From Betaproteobacteria bacterium UKL13-2 (GTDB taxonomy: Bacteria > Pseudomonadota > Gammaproteobacteria > Burkholderiales > Usitatibacteraceae), in assembly GCA_001602455.1 (NCBI GenBank), contig CP012157.1:863733-927732 (forward strand): 64,000 nt of DNA, written 5' to 3'. The notes below the pieces were generated by a model. That model had not been told where the DNA came from. It saw nothing but the letters and a program-made list of their open reading frames with translations, and searched no databases. Positions within the stretch are counted from its first letter, which is position 1. Every line of letters begins with the position of its first letter. This document shows positions 40,061-53,700 of this stretch, piece by piece. The position numbers and the translations under genes are program-made.

Positions 40061-40684
40061 ATGCACAGAATAGTTTTTGTTGGCTTGTCGCTCGTGCTGC
40101 TTTTGTTCTTGAGTGCATGTGGCGCACCGGCAACGCCCGAGCGCATGATTACCGAAAAAATCACCGTCAAGGCAAACCTCGATGAGGTCTGGCGAGCATG
40201 GACAACGACTGAAGGAATAAAGTCATTTTTTGCGCCTGATGCGAAAGTGGATGCAAAGGTTGGTGGTCCCTTTGAAATCTACATGGACCCGATGGCCGCT
40301 CCCGGTCTGAAGGGTGCTGACGATATGGTCTTCTTGGCGGTGCAGGACAAGAAGATGATCTCGTTCACTTGGAACGCACCACCTTCGCTTCCAGAGGCGC
40401 GTAAGCAACGGACGGTGGTCGTGGTGCGCTTTGTTGGGCGTGGCGACAATTTGACTGATGTGACGTTGATCCATTCAGGCTGGGGCGAGCCGACAGCAGA
40501 CAATGAATGGGGCAAAGCATACGATTATTTTGCGAAGGTATGGCCGAACGTTCTCAAGAACTTAAAGAAGCGATTTGAGGACGGGCCCGTCGATTGGAAG
40601 CCTTGGCTGGAGCGGCTACGCTCGCAGCCGATTCCACCGGTGAAGGCAATTCAAATCGCGCCTTCCGACACCGAAAAGAAGTAG
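40061..40684 (+). CDS. SRPBCC (START/AHSA1-like) lipoprotein
   Basis: A 207-residue protein. A short signal peptide ends in lipobox LSAC. The rest has the AHSA1-type SRPBCC pattern: ITVKANLDEVWRAWTT, KVGGPFEIYM and LIHSGWGE. It probably binds a hydrophobic ligand at the envelope. It is coupled to the aminotransferase gene. Confidence 0.75.
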   Translation: MHRIVFVGLSLVLLLFLSACGAPATPERMITEKITVKANLDEVWRAWTTTEGIKSFFAPDAKVDAKVGGPFEIYMDPMAAPGLKGADDMVFLAVQDKKMISFTWNAPPSLPEARKQRTVVVVRFVGRGDNLTDVTLIHSGWGEPTADNEWGKAYDYFAKVWPNVLKNLKKRFEDGPVDWKPWLERLRSQPIPPVKAIQIAPSDTEKK

Positions 40685-41354
40685 CGTCTGTCTGCCCGCT
40701 ATATCGAAGCAACCCGCTCCCACAGCTTGTAGAACGTCCACCGTACTTCGAGCGAAGAAAATTAGGTCCCCGCCTTCGCGGGGACAGGGAGTAGTGAATG
40801 CATCGTCAGGCGTAGAGACGCATCGGGTGCCGGCCGGCGCGGTCGGTGTAGAGCGACCACTATCTCGGTCGGTGTAGAGCGCCCCCGCCTGCACGGTTTC
40901 GCTTGGAAACAACCGTGGAATAGCAAGGTCGCATTTCAGCGATAGTCGTCAATAGCGTACCTGTCCCCGCACACAGTCACAAGGGTTGCACCGGGCGGGA
41001 GCCCAATTTATTTCGCAGAAACCATCCCTTAACCTTTCATGGGGGCGTGTTCGAAAGCGGTTCAGTAGGTGAACGGGCGAGCGATTTTTTGCCTGACCGA
41101 CCACAGCATCGCGAGCCGTGTTTGGCAAACACGGTGCCGTCCAATCGCCCAGAGGCAACGTCCTTCTAAGCAATGGGCGACCCATGAAATATTCAGGTTA
41201 AATTACAAGCGGATAAGATTCCTCGTCGCCAGACTCATCTTGACACCGAGTTCGTAACGGTTGCGCGTCTTGACAGATCAACCATTTGCGATAAAGTCGC
41301 CATTAGAGTGTTAAAAAACTAACAATCTTCACCAAAAAGATAAAGGGAGTTGCT
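40685..41354. other. Long intergenic region before the RHS gene
   Basis: No convincing gene. It has a perfect hairpin GTCCCCGC / GCGGGGAC at 40766-40785 without T tract, a direct repeat GGTCGGTGTAGAGCG near 40838 and 40868, and a likely sigma-70 promoter: TTGACA at 41270 and TAAAGT at 41292, spacer 16 nt. Confidence 0.5.
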
Positions 41355-41609
41355 GTGAGAGGTCAAATATCGACGTGCGACCGGGTGCGCTTGGAGGACC
41401 CGCATGTATTGAGCTGTCCTAAATCACGATGCTATTGCTATTGCCACGTGGAGTGTGACAACGACACTTCCCTTCTAAGGCAAGTCTGCGGCAGCCGGCT
41501 ATCCCTGTTGTTCTCGGGAAAATGCGCCGCAGTCTGGACACGCGAGTCATCGCGATGCGTTGTTTCGGTGCCGTTCCAACACACATCGCTCAGACGAAGT
41601 CCTGCGTAG
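41355..41609 (+). CDS. Possible small ORF upstream of the RHS gene
   Basis: Eighty-four codons from GTG 41355, which is preceded by an excellent ribosome site (AAAGGGAG). The product is Cys- and Arg-rich and has no recognisable domain. It lies in the same frame as the RHS gene, separated by one stop codon (41607). It could be a regulatory leader ORF or a chance frame. Confidence 0.25.
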   Translation: MRGQISTCDRVRLEDPHVLSCPKSRCYCYCHVECDNDTSLLRQVCGSRLSLLFSGKCAAVWTRESSRCVVSVPFQHTSLRRSPA

Positions 41610-41756
41610 TTTGCGCCTCCCTGCTTGGCTCGAATTTCATTCGAACGAGCGGCCAAGGTACGTTCAGTTGTGTCCTGCGTAGGTGACTTTGTCTCCAGTG
41701 CGTGCGTCAAAAAACATGTTTTTCTCCGAATAGTCTCTGCCAAAAACGGATTCTCC

Positions 41757-44700
41757 ATGCAAGCATTTGCCCGGCTATTGATGACATTTGTTGCGCTGTT
41801 TACTTCTCTCATTTTGACAGCGTCAGTATGGGCTCAGTCGATCACGGCCGATCCAACGACGGTGGCAGCGCCAGCCGGATCAACTGGGAGCACGACAATC
41901 AGTTGGGGCACCGGCGTGCCGGGGCCGACGACGGTGACCGTTAGTATGAACGGCGGCACAGAGGCTGTAGTCGCCCAAACCCTCAATGGTGGAACTTCCC
42001 TGGCTTCTTGGATTCAGCCGGGGAACTCCTACGTTTTCCGATTGTATGGATGCACATTGGACTGGGAGGGGTTCCCGGTTTGTGACGGTTCCTACATCGC
42101 TTCCGTCACCGTGTACGGCGTATTCGCGCCACCGGTATCAGCCTCGATCACGCAATCCGTACCCACCACCGAGGCTGGGACGGCCTACACAATCAATTGG
42201 AGTTCGACCAACGCTACCTCATGCGCCGTGGAATACCGGCGCATGGCCGTTGATGCCGGTTTTGTTTTCTTCTCCAGCTTAGTCAATGGCAGTCTTTCGC
42301 CTAGCCCGACTGTGCTCGGGGAGCACATTTGGCGCATCACCTGCCAAGGCGCTGGCGGCCCCGCGGTTTCTTCCTTTTCTCATCAGGTGGTTGCGCTTCC
42401 TCAGGCCCAGTCAATTACATTCGGAGCATTGTCAGCGCAGACACTTGGGGCGTTACCCGTCACGCTTACCGCAAGCGCCTCCTCTGGCTTGCCCATCACC
42501 TACACGTCAAACTCACCGAACGTTTGTACCGTTTCTGGGACGAGCGTCACCCTTGTTGCGACTGGCACATGTTCGATAACAGCATCGCAAGCGGGTAATG
42601 CGACTTACGCAGCCGCGCAACCGGTCACACAGACATTTACGGTTAGTCAGACATGCCCGACCATCAGCAATTTCGCGTGGACGCCTGCAAAGGTTGTTGC
42701 GGGGTCGCTCTCTAAGTTGACGTTCGATATTGCAAATTCAAACGGGGCCGGGCGCCTCGCTTGTTCAGGTGCCTTCAATTTTGTTATCGACCCATACGCA
42801 AATACGAATTTCAACGCTAACTACCCCAATTCAACGTCAGGATTGGGTGGTCAAACATTCACTTGCACAATAACCGCGCGCCAGTCTTCATGCGCGGATA
42901 CGTCGGAGACGCGTACACTAACAATCGAACCAGGGATCGCTCAGACGATCACCGGCTTTGACCCTGCCACGCCGATCAGTTTCAGTACTGGTGGCACCTT
43001 TACCCTGAGTGCCACCGGCGGGGCCTCCGGCAACCCGGTCACGTTTGCCTCGACCTCTCCAACCATTTGCACCGTATCCGGCACCACCGCCACTATCGTC
43101 AGCGCGGGCACCTGCATACTCACGGCCAATCAGGCCGGTAATGCGACCTACAGCGCTGCGCCACAAGTGAGCGCGACGGTTGTCATCAATAAGGTCGCAC
43201 AGACAATCAGCTTTGCGGCGCTGGCGGACAGGGAGCTCGGTAGCTTGCCATTCACCGTGAGCGCAACGGCGAGCTCTGGCTTGGCCGTTTCGTTCAGTTC
43301 ATTGACCACGCCAGTCTGCACGGTATCGGCGAACATGGTGACCTTGGTGACGACCGGGACCTGCACCATTGCGGCCAATCAGGCGGGTAATACCAACTTC
43401 AACGCCGCACCGCAAGTCTCGCAATCGTTCAAGGTATCGGCGGCACAGGTCACGGCGAACATTAGTCAAAACCTAGATACTACGACAGCCGGTCAGGTCT
43501 ATGTGGTGACTTGGAACTCGACAAACGCGACCTCTTGCGTAGTCGACTACCAACGCAATGATGAATCACCGTGGCCAATTCTTTCCTACGCGACTAGCGG
43601 CAGTATTACTTTAACGACCGCGATGGTTGGCACCGTCCTATTCCGAACGACCTGTCAAGGTGTCGGCGGACCGAGCGGCAACACGATTTCCCACACCGTC
43701 AAACCCGCAGGCGGTGCGGCCCCGACGGTGAAGCTGGATAGCAATCCCCTCGTCACCTTCGTCAGCGCTAACGCCGCGACGATCACGCTCACCGGTTCTG
43801 CTAACGATTCAAACGGTACGATAGCGAGGCTAGATCTTTTCGTCGACACCAATCCCGGTTCCGGCAATTTCGCGCTGATCGACACCAAACTTCCTGGAAC
43901 GGCCAGTGCGACTTACAGTTTTAGCTATAGCGCGATGCCGGGCAACTACGCATTCATGCTGCGCGCAACGGACAACGACGGCAACTTAGTACAGTCTTCA
44001 ATCATTACCGTCAGCGTCACTGCGCTGATCGCCCAGACCATCACCGGCTTTAACCCGGCCACACCGATCAGTTTCAGTACTGGCGGCACCTTTACCCTGA
44101 GTGCCACCGGTGGGGCATCCGGCAACCCGGTCGTGTTTGCTTCAACCACGCCGACCATTTGCACCGTTTCCGGCACCACCGCCACCATCGTCAGCGCGGG
44201 CACCTGCATACTCACGGCCAATCAGGCCGGTAATGCGACCTACAGTGCTGCCCCGCAGGTGAGCGCCACGGTTGTCATCAAGGCCAGCCAGACGATCAGC
44301 TTTGCGGCGCTGACGGGCAGGGCACTCGGTAGCGCGCCATTCACCGTGAGCGCAACGGCGAGCTCTGGCTTGGCCGTTTCGTTCAGTTCATTGACCACGC
44401 CAGTCTGCACGGTATCGGCGAACATGGTGACCTTGGTGACGACCGGGACCTGCACCATTGCGGCCAATCAGGCGGGTAATACCAACTTCAACGCCGCACC
44501 GCAAGTCTCGCAATCGTTCACGGTGTCGGCAGCGCTGATCGCCCAGACCATCACCGGCTTTGCCCCGGCCACGCCGATCAGTTTCAGTACTGGCGGCATC
44601 TTTACCCTGAGTGCCACCGGTGGGGCCTCCGGCAACCCGGTCACGTTTGCCTCGACCTCTCCAACCATTTGCACCGTATCCGGCACCACCGCCACCATCG

Positions 44701-47700
44701 TCAGCGCGGGCACCTGCATACTCACCGCCAACCAGGCCGGTAATGCGACCTACAGCGCTGCGCCACAAGTGAGCGCGACGGTTGTCATCAATAAGGTCGC
44801 ACAGACAATCAGCTTTGCGGCGCTGGACGGCAGGGCGCTCGGTCGCGCGCCATTCACCGTGAGCGCAACGGCGAGCTCTGGCTTGGCCATCACCTACACG
44901 TCGAACTCAACGGACGTTTGTACCGTTTCTGGGGCGAGCGTCACCCTTGTTGCGACTGGCATATGTTCGATAACAGCATCGCAAGCGGGTAATGCGACTT
45001 ACGCAGCCGCGCAACCGGTCACACAGACATTTACGGTTAGTCAGACATGCCCGACCATCAGCAATTTCGCGTGGACGCCTGCAAAGGTTGTTGCGGGGTC
45101 GCTCTCTAAGTTGACGTTCGATATTGCAGATTCAAACGGGGCCGGGCGCCTCGCTTGTTCAGGTGCCTTCAATTTTGTTATCGACCCATACGTAAAGATG
45201 AATTTCAACAGTAATTTCCCCACGTCAACGTCAGGATTGGGTGGTCAAACATTCACTTGCACAATAACCGCGCGCCAGTCTTCATGCGCGGATACGTCGG
45301 AGACGCGTACACTAACAATCGAACCAGGTCTGATCGCTCAGACAATCACCGGCTTTGACCCTGCCACACCCGTGAACTACACGGTAAATGGAACATTCAC
45401 GCTCTCCGCCAAGGGGGGCGCATCAGGGAATCCGGTTACCTTTGCGACCACGACCACGGCAATCTGCACAGTCGCAGGTGCAACGGTCACAATGGTAACG
45501 CTAGGCACGTGTAAGCTTAAAGCCGATCAGGCCGGTAATGCGACCTACAGCGCTGCGCCTAGCGTGACGAAAGATGTGGTGCTCAGCCTAACGCCGCCAG
45601 CAATCTCGTTTGTGTCACCAGCCGAAAATGCAGTACTGACGGCTGGTGCGTCGCAAAACATTGCGATAAGGTTAGGCGGTGGCAATATGGCCGTTAAGGA
45701 CGTATTCTTTAGCGTAATCAGCGGTACGCCCCCCAAAGAGGACCTAATTTGCAACCTCAAAGGCTCGAACGCGCTCGGAAACTACTCTTGTATTTGGGAA
45801 TCTGTCACCCTGGGGCTTTCCAAAATCCGCGCCCGAGTTGTTGCTATCGATGGTACAACGACCAACGCATACCTAGATGTGAAGGGTGTTGCCTCGACGG
45901 TGGCGAGCTTATCTGTTGGTCATCAACATGCCTGTGTTGTCACTGCCGCCGGTGGGGTGAAGTGTTGGGGCTATAACGAGTTTGGACAACTTGGCAACGG
46001 TATGACCGCGCAGACGCAAAATGTGCCGGTGGACGTCGTGGGCTTGACGAGCCAGGTTGCTGTTGTAGAAGCGAGCCGGACCCACACCTGTGTCATTACC
46101 GATACGGGAGGCGTGAAATGCTGGGGCAAAAACGACTACGGCCAGCTCGGCAATGGAACAACCAATGCCAGCCTTACGCCGGTGGATGTTGTGAGCCTTT
46201 CGAATGGTGTTTTAGCACTCGCGGCAGGATACAACCATACCTGTGCATTGCTGGCCGGTGGCGAAGTCCGCTGTTGGGGTGGAAATGTTTTGGGAGGAGA
46301 AATTGGCGATGGCATGGGCTTGACGCAACTAACGCCGAAAACGGTGTCAGGTTTTGGTCCGGGTGCTGGCGTCAAGGAAATTCGCTCTGGTGGTAGTCAC
46401 ACTTGCGCCGTCACCTCAGCCGATGGCGTCAAGTGCTGGGGGGGCAATACGGGTGGGCAGCTTGGTGGCGGCACGACAAATGTTGCCTACGTGCCGGTCG
46501 ATGTTACGTCCCACGGAAGTGGTGTTTTTATCGCCGACGGAGGGGAGGATTCCTCTTGCAGCTTAACCACGGCGGGTGGTGTGAGATGCTGGGGCAAAAA
46601 CGATTTCGGACAACTTGGGAACGACACGCAAATAGGTAGCTTAGTTCCTGTCAACGTCACGGGACTTGGCAGTGGGGTCGTCGGGTTAACTGTGGGCCGG
46701 TATACCGCGTGTTCTGTCACATCTGAGAGTGGTGTGAAGTGTTGGGGATTCAACAATGGTAGTTCGCTTAAGGCACCCCAGACCGTCACGGGTACGGCGC
46801 CATCTATTATTGATATTGGCGCGGGGAATGGATTTGTCTGCACCCTTTCCGCTGATGGTTTGGTGCAATGCTGGGGTAGCAACACTTATGGACAGTTGGG
46901 CGATGGCGGCAGCAATGACGCAAGTACGCCACGCACAGTCGTTGGCTTGCCCTCATCGCCGAATAGTCCGCAGACGATCTCCTTTGCGGCGCTGACGGAA
47001 AGGGCACTCGGTAGTGCGCCATTCACCGTGAGCGCGACGGCGAGCTCTGGCTTGGCCGTTTCGTTCAGTTCATTGACCACGTCAGTCTGCACGGTATCTG
47101 CGAACACGGTGACCCTAGTGACGGCTGGGACCTGCACCATTGCCGCCAATCAGGCGGGTAACGCCAACTTCAACGTTGCACCACAAGTCTCGCAGTCGTT
47201 CACGGTCGCGCCATCACCGAATCCATCGATGCCAACGGTTACGTTATCAGCAAGTGGCTTTCCGTATATTGCGCCCGCATCAGCAACACTTTCTTTAAGT
47301 ACCGATGGTGCTTCACTAAACGCTGGTGAGACGATTACCCAAGTTCAGTGGTATCAGAACGGTAGCCTCATCGACACTACCAGCAATCCGACAGGTCTGT
47401 CTTGGCAAAAGACACTAAGCAACCTGGCGTCGGGAAGCTACACGCTGTACGCGATGGTGGCGACGAGCGCTGGTCGTATTGCCACCTCAAACAGCGTGCA
47501 GGTGGTGGTGTCACCGAGCGAGGCGACTGCACCACAGGTTTGTCAGCCTGAGCAAACCGGGACAATTCCCGGCGCGACAGCAGGGCAAGCGAGTGTGTCT
47601 GATTCGGGTGGCGCGAGCTACAGTATCGCCATCACCGTCCCGCCAGGGACAGCCGGCCTCGTGCCGAGTATCGGCATCAGTTACAGCAGCCAAGGCGGCA

Positions 47701-50700
47701 ACGGTCCGCTAGGTGTTGGCTGGGGTTTGCAAGGGCTTTCAAGCATTCACCGTTGCCCACAGACGCTGTATAGCGACAATGCGCGGGGCAAGATTAGCTA
47801 TGACCATAACGACCGCTTCTGTATGGACGGCATGCGCTTGGTGCCGATCGGCGCGTTGTTCGGCGGCACAGAGTACCGTACCGAGAAAGAGACCTACACC
47901 CGCGTCGTTGGCTATCCGGCAGCAGGTGTGAGCGGGCCAGCCTACTTCCGCGCATGGACCAAGGACGGCAAGATTCTGACCTTCGGCAATAGCGCGGATT
48001 CCGCGCTGCAGCCATCAGCGCCGCCTGTAGCGCTCGGAACGGTTTACAAAGTGTGGGCGGTGAATCGAGTGGAAGACCGCAGCGGTAACTTCATGACGTA
48101 TGGCTACACCAACGACGGCGGTAACTTGTTGCCTGACGAAGTCAACTACACCGGAAACACGAACGGCATTGCACCCTACGCAAAGGTGAAATTTGTATTT
48201 GAGGCCCGTGGCGTAGATGACCAAACGCTGTTGTTTGACAGCGTCGGCACAACATCCAAACTCACCAAACGGCTGGCGCGTATTGAGACCAGCGCGGATG
48301 GCGTTGCTGTTAAGCAAATCAAGCTAGCGTACGCAAACAGTGTTGCCACATTCCGCACGACGCTGCAGTCCGTTCAGGAATGCTCGGGAGACGACGTCAC
48401 TTGTCTGCAGCCCACAACGTTTGTCGCTTCGACGACGGCGGGGGCAATGAATAGTTTTGCCGCGCCCTTCTATCGTGCAGTGACAGTCGTTCAGCCGTTC
48501 CCGAACTCGGGTTCGTTGCGTCAGCCGTTTGCGGCGGACTTCAATGGTGATGGCCGAACAGACTATCTCTATCAAGACGCAAGCGAGGCTTGGGTTATAT
48601 GTTTTGCGAAAACAACAGCCGATGGATTCGATTGCAGCAAAGTCGGGAATTTCCCCGCGCTGCCGCCAAGCGATGAGAACGGTAACGCCCTCCGCTACAT
48701 TATTGAAGTGGGTGATTTCAATGGTGACGGCAAAGCCGACGTTCTCGTTTATCCGAGCCCAATCGGTTACCAGAATGACGGCGGCGGAACGGGCGGCGTA
48801 GCGGGTGAGCCACAAAGTGACACACAGGCGAAGTCTTCCGCCACTAACTCTGCGGTAGACCCTGCAAACATCAGTGGCTCAGGGCTCTACCGCGTCAAGC
48901 CGGGGCGCGTTACCGCAACCAAGGCCGAGTTGCTCGCCGCGCGTGCGCGAGCAGCTTCGGACAGACTAAGCGCAAGGGTCGCCGCTGTTGCGCTCGATGA
49001 ATGGCAGTTGTGTCTGGCGACCGGGACGACACTTAACTGTCAGCCTAAAACACTTGTCGATCCGGGACGTGATGGACCGACACTAGACCTCGAAATAAAG
49101 TCAGCCACTGGGGATTTCAACGGCGATGGCCGAACCGATCTGTTGCTCGGTCAACTGGGCGACTACAACTACCCTGCCGGTTGGAAAACTTGTGCGCCAA
49201 ACAACGCGGGCAATTTCGATTGCGTCACACAGCCTTCACTCCTGCCGGGTGGTTTACCAAGAACGTTGCAAGTTGGCGACTTGAACGGCGACGGGCGTGC
49301 TGACCTATTGGCCTGGAAACCGCTCAACGGCAATGCCTACGCGCTGAACGATAAATTTGTTTCCTGTTTGTCCAACTCCAACGGTGGCGCAATCACGTTT
49401 AATTGCCTACCCGAGACAGCGATCTTCCACACCTTAGCGGACTTCGGTATCGCTACCAGCGATTTCAACGGCGATGGCAGCTCGGATCTGTTGTTCTATC
49501 CGCTCAATCCGACGGCACCGGTAACCCAGTCATACCATGTTTGTTTAGGGCGCGGTGATGGCACGTACATCATGCCTGCCGGGTTCAACGCCTACGGGAA
49601 TACGTGTTCTGCGTGGACGCCGCCCTACACGGGCGCTTCGAGGGACCGCGTACATTTGATTGGTGACTTTAACGGCGATGGCCGCTCCGATATCGTTATC
49701 TTCAAAAAGCTGGGCAACGACTACTTTACCGATCAGATTTGCACGTCGACGGGCACAAAGTTTGTTTGCGTGGATGACGCTAGCCCGAACAAACGGTCGA
49801 TTCTGTATTACAAGATCAGTGGGGACTTCAACGGCAACGGCACAACCGACCTGCTGTTCGCTGACGATTTTGTTTGGAGTAATCCGCTCGGCACTGCAGC
49901 GACTGGCACACAGCTTGGCCCGCAGGACGCCCTCGGCACCGTCACCAATGGCCTCGGTAGCGATATCAAGTTTGATTACCTGCCCATCACCAATACGGCC
50001 GTTTATGCAAAGGCAAGTACACCAGCAACGTACCCAATTGTTGATGTACAAATGCCGCTTTACGTGGTCTCGGCACTGCGCAACACCGCTGGTGGCGCAT
50101 TCCCGAATTACCTCACCACCTACACTTATCGCGGTTTGCAGGCCGATACACGCGGCGGCGGTTTTAGCGGCTTTGCTTCGCGCACCTCGCACGACCCGCA
50201 GGCACAAATTTGCTCGCAAACAGACACACAAACCGATTGGGCTAACCGCCGCATCGGGGCGACATCAGTGAGCCTCAAGAGTTATCAATCGGTCGCTACC
50301 CTCGGCACGTGTGCGGCCACCGGGGGATTTCTTAACCGCGTCACACACTCATGGAGTGCTCGCGTCCAACAGACCGGGGTTTACGAGAATTTTGTAGTTG
50401 CCTCTAGCGAGGAGAAGTCGAATCTCAACGGCACCCAACTACCGACCACCACCACCCAAACACCGCTTGCCAACATAGACGCATTTGGTAACGTGCTCTA
50501 TACCTTTAGCAGCACGCCCGAAGCGGTTGGCGCGGCTGGGGTTTACAGCAAGGCTACCACCTCGACTTACCTGAACAATGCCGCCGACTGGATTCTCGGC
50601 AGATTGCAAACGGCCGAAGTGACGAGTGCCGTGCCCTACACGACACTCAACAGCAACCCTACCCGCCGTAGTTCGTACACCTACAACGCCACCACAGGCC

Positions 50701-53700
50701 TGCTCACCAACGAAACGGTCGAGCCACAAGCTGGTGCGGGTTCATCAGCCTATCTCTCCACCACCTACACTTACGACATCTTTGGTAATCGTGAGTCCGC
50801 CAACGTGGTCGGGCTAGGGGTGAATCGCACATCCATCTCGCGCTACTGCAGCGCCGCCACTGCCGCGAGCCATGCAGGGTGCACCCGCAATGGCCGCTTC
50901 CCCACCTCCCTTGAGAACGCCCTCGGACATCAAGAGGTGCGCACCTATGACACCCGCTTTGGTGCCGTGATTGGCGTGACGGACGCCAACGGCCTCAGTG
51001 CGTCGTCACTCATTGACCGTATGGGCCGCAAGTTCTGTGAAACCCGCGCTGATGGTGCGCAGACCAGCACGCGCTGGCTGAGTGGCGGAGACGGTGCATC
51101 CAGCGGTGGCAACGCCTACTACGCCGTCACCACCGATTCATCTGGTGCCAGTGGCCAGCAACACTTTGACTTGCTCAACCGCGAAGTCGCTGTGAAGTCC
51201 ACCACCTTTGCCGGTGGCCTCGCCACCGCCACCACCAGCTTTGATGGCCGTGGCCGCAAGGCAACCGTCACCCGCCCTGTTGGTGCGGCCACCGGCACCA
51301 CCACCTTTAGCTACGACGACCTCAACCGCGTCATTGCCGAAACCGGCCCCGGCACCGCCAGTGCCAGCATGACGTACGCAGGCCTGGTCAGCACTGTCAC
51401 TCGCGCCTCGAGTGCGGGCAACCAAACCACCACCACCCACAGCAACGTGCGTGGGGAAGTGGTACGGGTGATCGACCCTAGGAACGGCGAACTCCGGCTG
51501 CAATACGACCATCACGGCAACCTCGAACGTAAATCCACCCAAGTTGGCTTGGATGGTACGGCGACCGGTGTGGGCAGCAACATCAGTGACACCACCATCA
51601 CCTACAACGTGCGTGGCCAAAAGCTCACCCTCACCGACCCCGATACCGGCACCACCACCTATAGCTACAACGGCGCAGGTGAACTGTTAAGCCAGACCGA
51701 TGCCGCCTACCGCAGCACGAGCATGACCTATGACGTGTTAGGCCGCATGCGCACCCGCGTTGACCCCAACTACAACACTACTTGGTTGTACGACAGCACC
51801 GACGGAACCGCCAACGGCAGCCACTGCAGCAACACCGCCGCCGGTATCAACAATGGCAAAAGCCGGGGACGGCTGTGTGCGGTTACCTCGAATGACGGCA
51901 ACACCAGCCACACCTATGACGCCTTGGCGCGCCTTTCCACCAGCACCCAGAGTGTTGCCCTCACCGGCAGGAGCTACACCCAAGCGGTGAGTTACGACGG
52001 CCTGTCGCGGGTCAAACGCATCGTCTACCCGGTCACCGGCTTAACACTGCAGAACAACTACAACAGTGTCGGCTACCTGCAAACCATCACCGAACCTGCC
52101 AATGGCAGTAAGGTGCATTGGCAAGCCTTGGGTCGCTTTGACGACGGCCAGATCAGTCAGATGCAATATGGCATCAATGCCAGCACAGGCGGCGTCTTCA
52201 CCAGCACCCGTAGTTATGACAGCCAAGGCCGCATCAGTGGCATCAGCACGATTCCTACTGCTGGCGCAGGTGGTGGCAGTACCGCCATCCAAAACGCCAG
52301 CTTCACGTTTGACGCCATCGGCAACCTGACCAGCCGCAGCGACAGCGCAGCCGGTGTCTCCCTCGCCCCAGAAAACTTTACCTACGACCTCCTGAACCGC
52401 CTCACGAGTGTCAGCGGTGGTGCTGGCGCCAACAAAACCCACACCTACGACAGCTTCGGTAACCTCACCACCCGCACCGACACTGGAAGCTACACCTACC
52501 AAGCCGGCACACACCGCTTAAGCCAAGTCACCGGTGGTATCGCCACCGGCAACACGGTGCAGAGCTACACCTACAACGGTGCGGGTGACATCACCCAAAT
52601 CAGTGGGGGCAACATCAACGGCGGGGGTATCAGGACCATCACCCCGTCCGCCTTCAGTGTGCCACTGGCCATCAGCCAACCCTCCAGCAATCACACCAAT
52701 GGCACCCTGAGCATCCAATACGGCTACACCGGCGACCGTGTCCGGCTGACCGAACGCCGACCCAACCGGCCCACGGCCACCCCGAGTAACCAACACGTCA
52801 ACCTCACCACCTACCTGTTGGCAGGCGCAACCGCCTTGTTTGAAGAAGATCGGCTGGGGGCCGGCAACAGCAGCGAGCCGTTCCGCTACCGATACAAACA
52901 CAGCATCAACACCCCGGAGGGGACGGTCTCTATCGTCGTCATTGATGCACCGTGGGGCGGCAGTGGCAGTAGCAGCATGAGGAGCGACAGAACCTTCCAT
53001 CGTGATCACCTAGGTTCCACCGTCGCCATCACCGATGAAAACGGCACCGACTTCCTAGGTTATGACGCTTGGGGTAAACGCCGTAACGCCAATGGGCAGG
53101 ACAACAACATCGCCGCATGGGTGGGGTTGAGCAGTAAGACCGACCGTGGCTACACCGGCCACGAGCATATCGACGACATTGGTCTGATCCACATGAACGG
53201 GCGGCTGTATGACCCGATCACGGGCAGGATGATGAGTGCCGACCCGATCATCCAAGCACCGTATCTGTTGCAGAACTATAATCGCTACAGCTATGTGATG
53301 AACAACCCACTGAGCCTCACCGACCCGAGTGGGTTTAGTTGGTGGACAAGATGGCGCAGGCCGTTATTGGCGATTGCGGTTGCGTGGGCAATTGGGCCAG
53401 CAGGATTCTGGTCCCAGACCGGCGGCATCATGGGGAATGCCTTCGCGAGCACGATGGCGGCTGGGTTCGCCTCTGGTGGCATCATGGGTGGCAATATTGA
53501 AAGTGCTCTACAGGGAGCGTTTACGGCAGCGATGTTCTATGGCGTCGGTGAGATATCTGGCATGCACACACCGGGTGTGGAAAAGGGTTTCCTGTCGAAC
53601 GCCCACATCGCGCAGACGTTTGGGCATGCCGTGGTCGGCTGCGTTAGCGCTTCAATTGCTGGTGGCAGTTGTGGTTCTGGGGCGGCGAGTGCGGGCTTTG

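Noticed and set aside
40766-40785. Perfect hairpin as terminator of the lipoprotein gene
   Set aside because: No T tract follows and it lies 82 nt after the stop; it may be just an intergenic palindrome.
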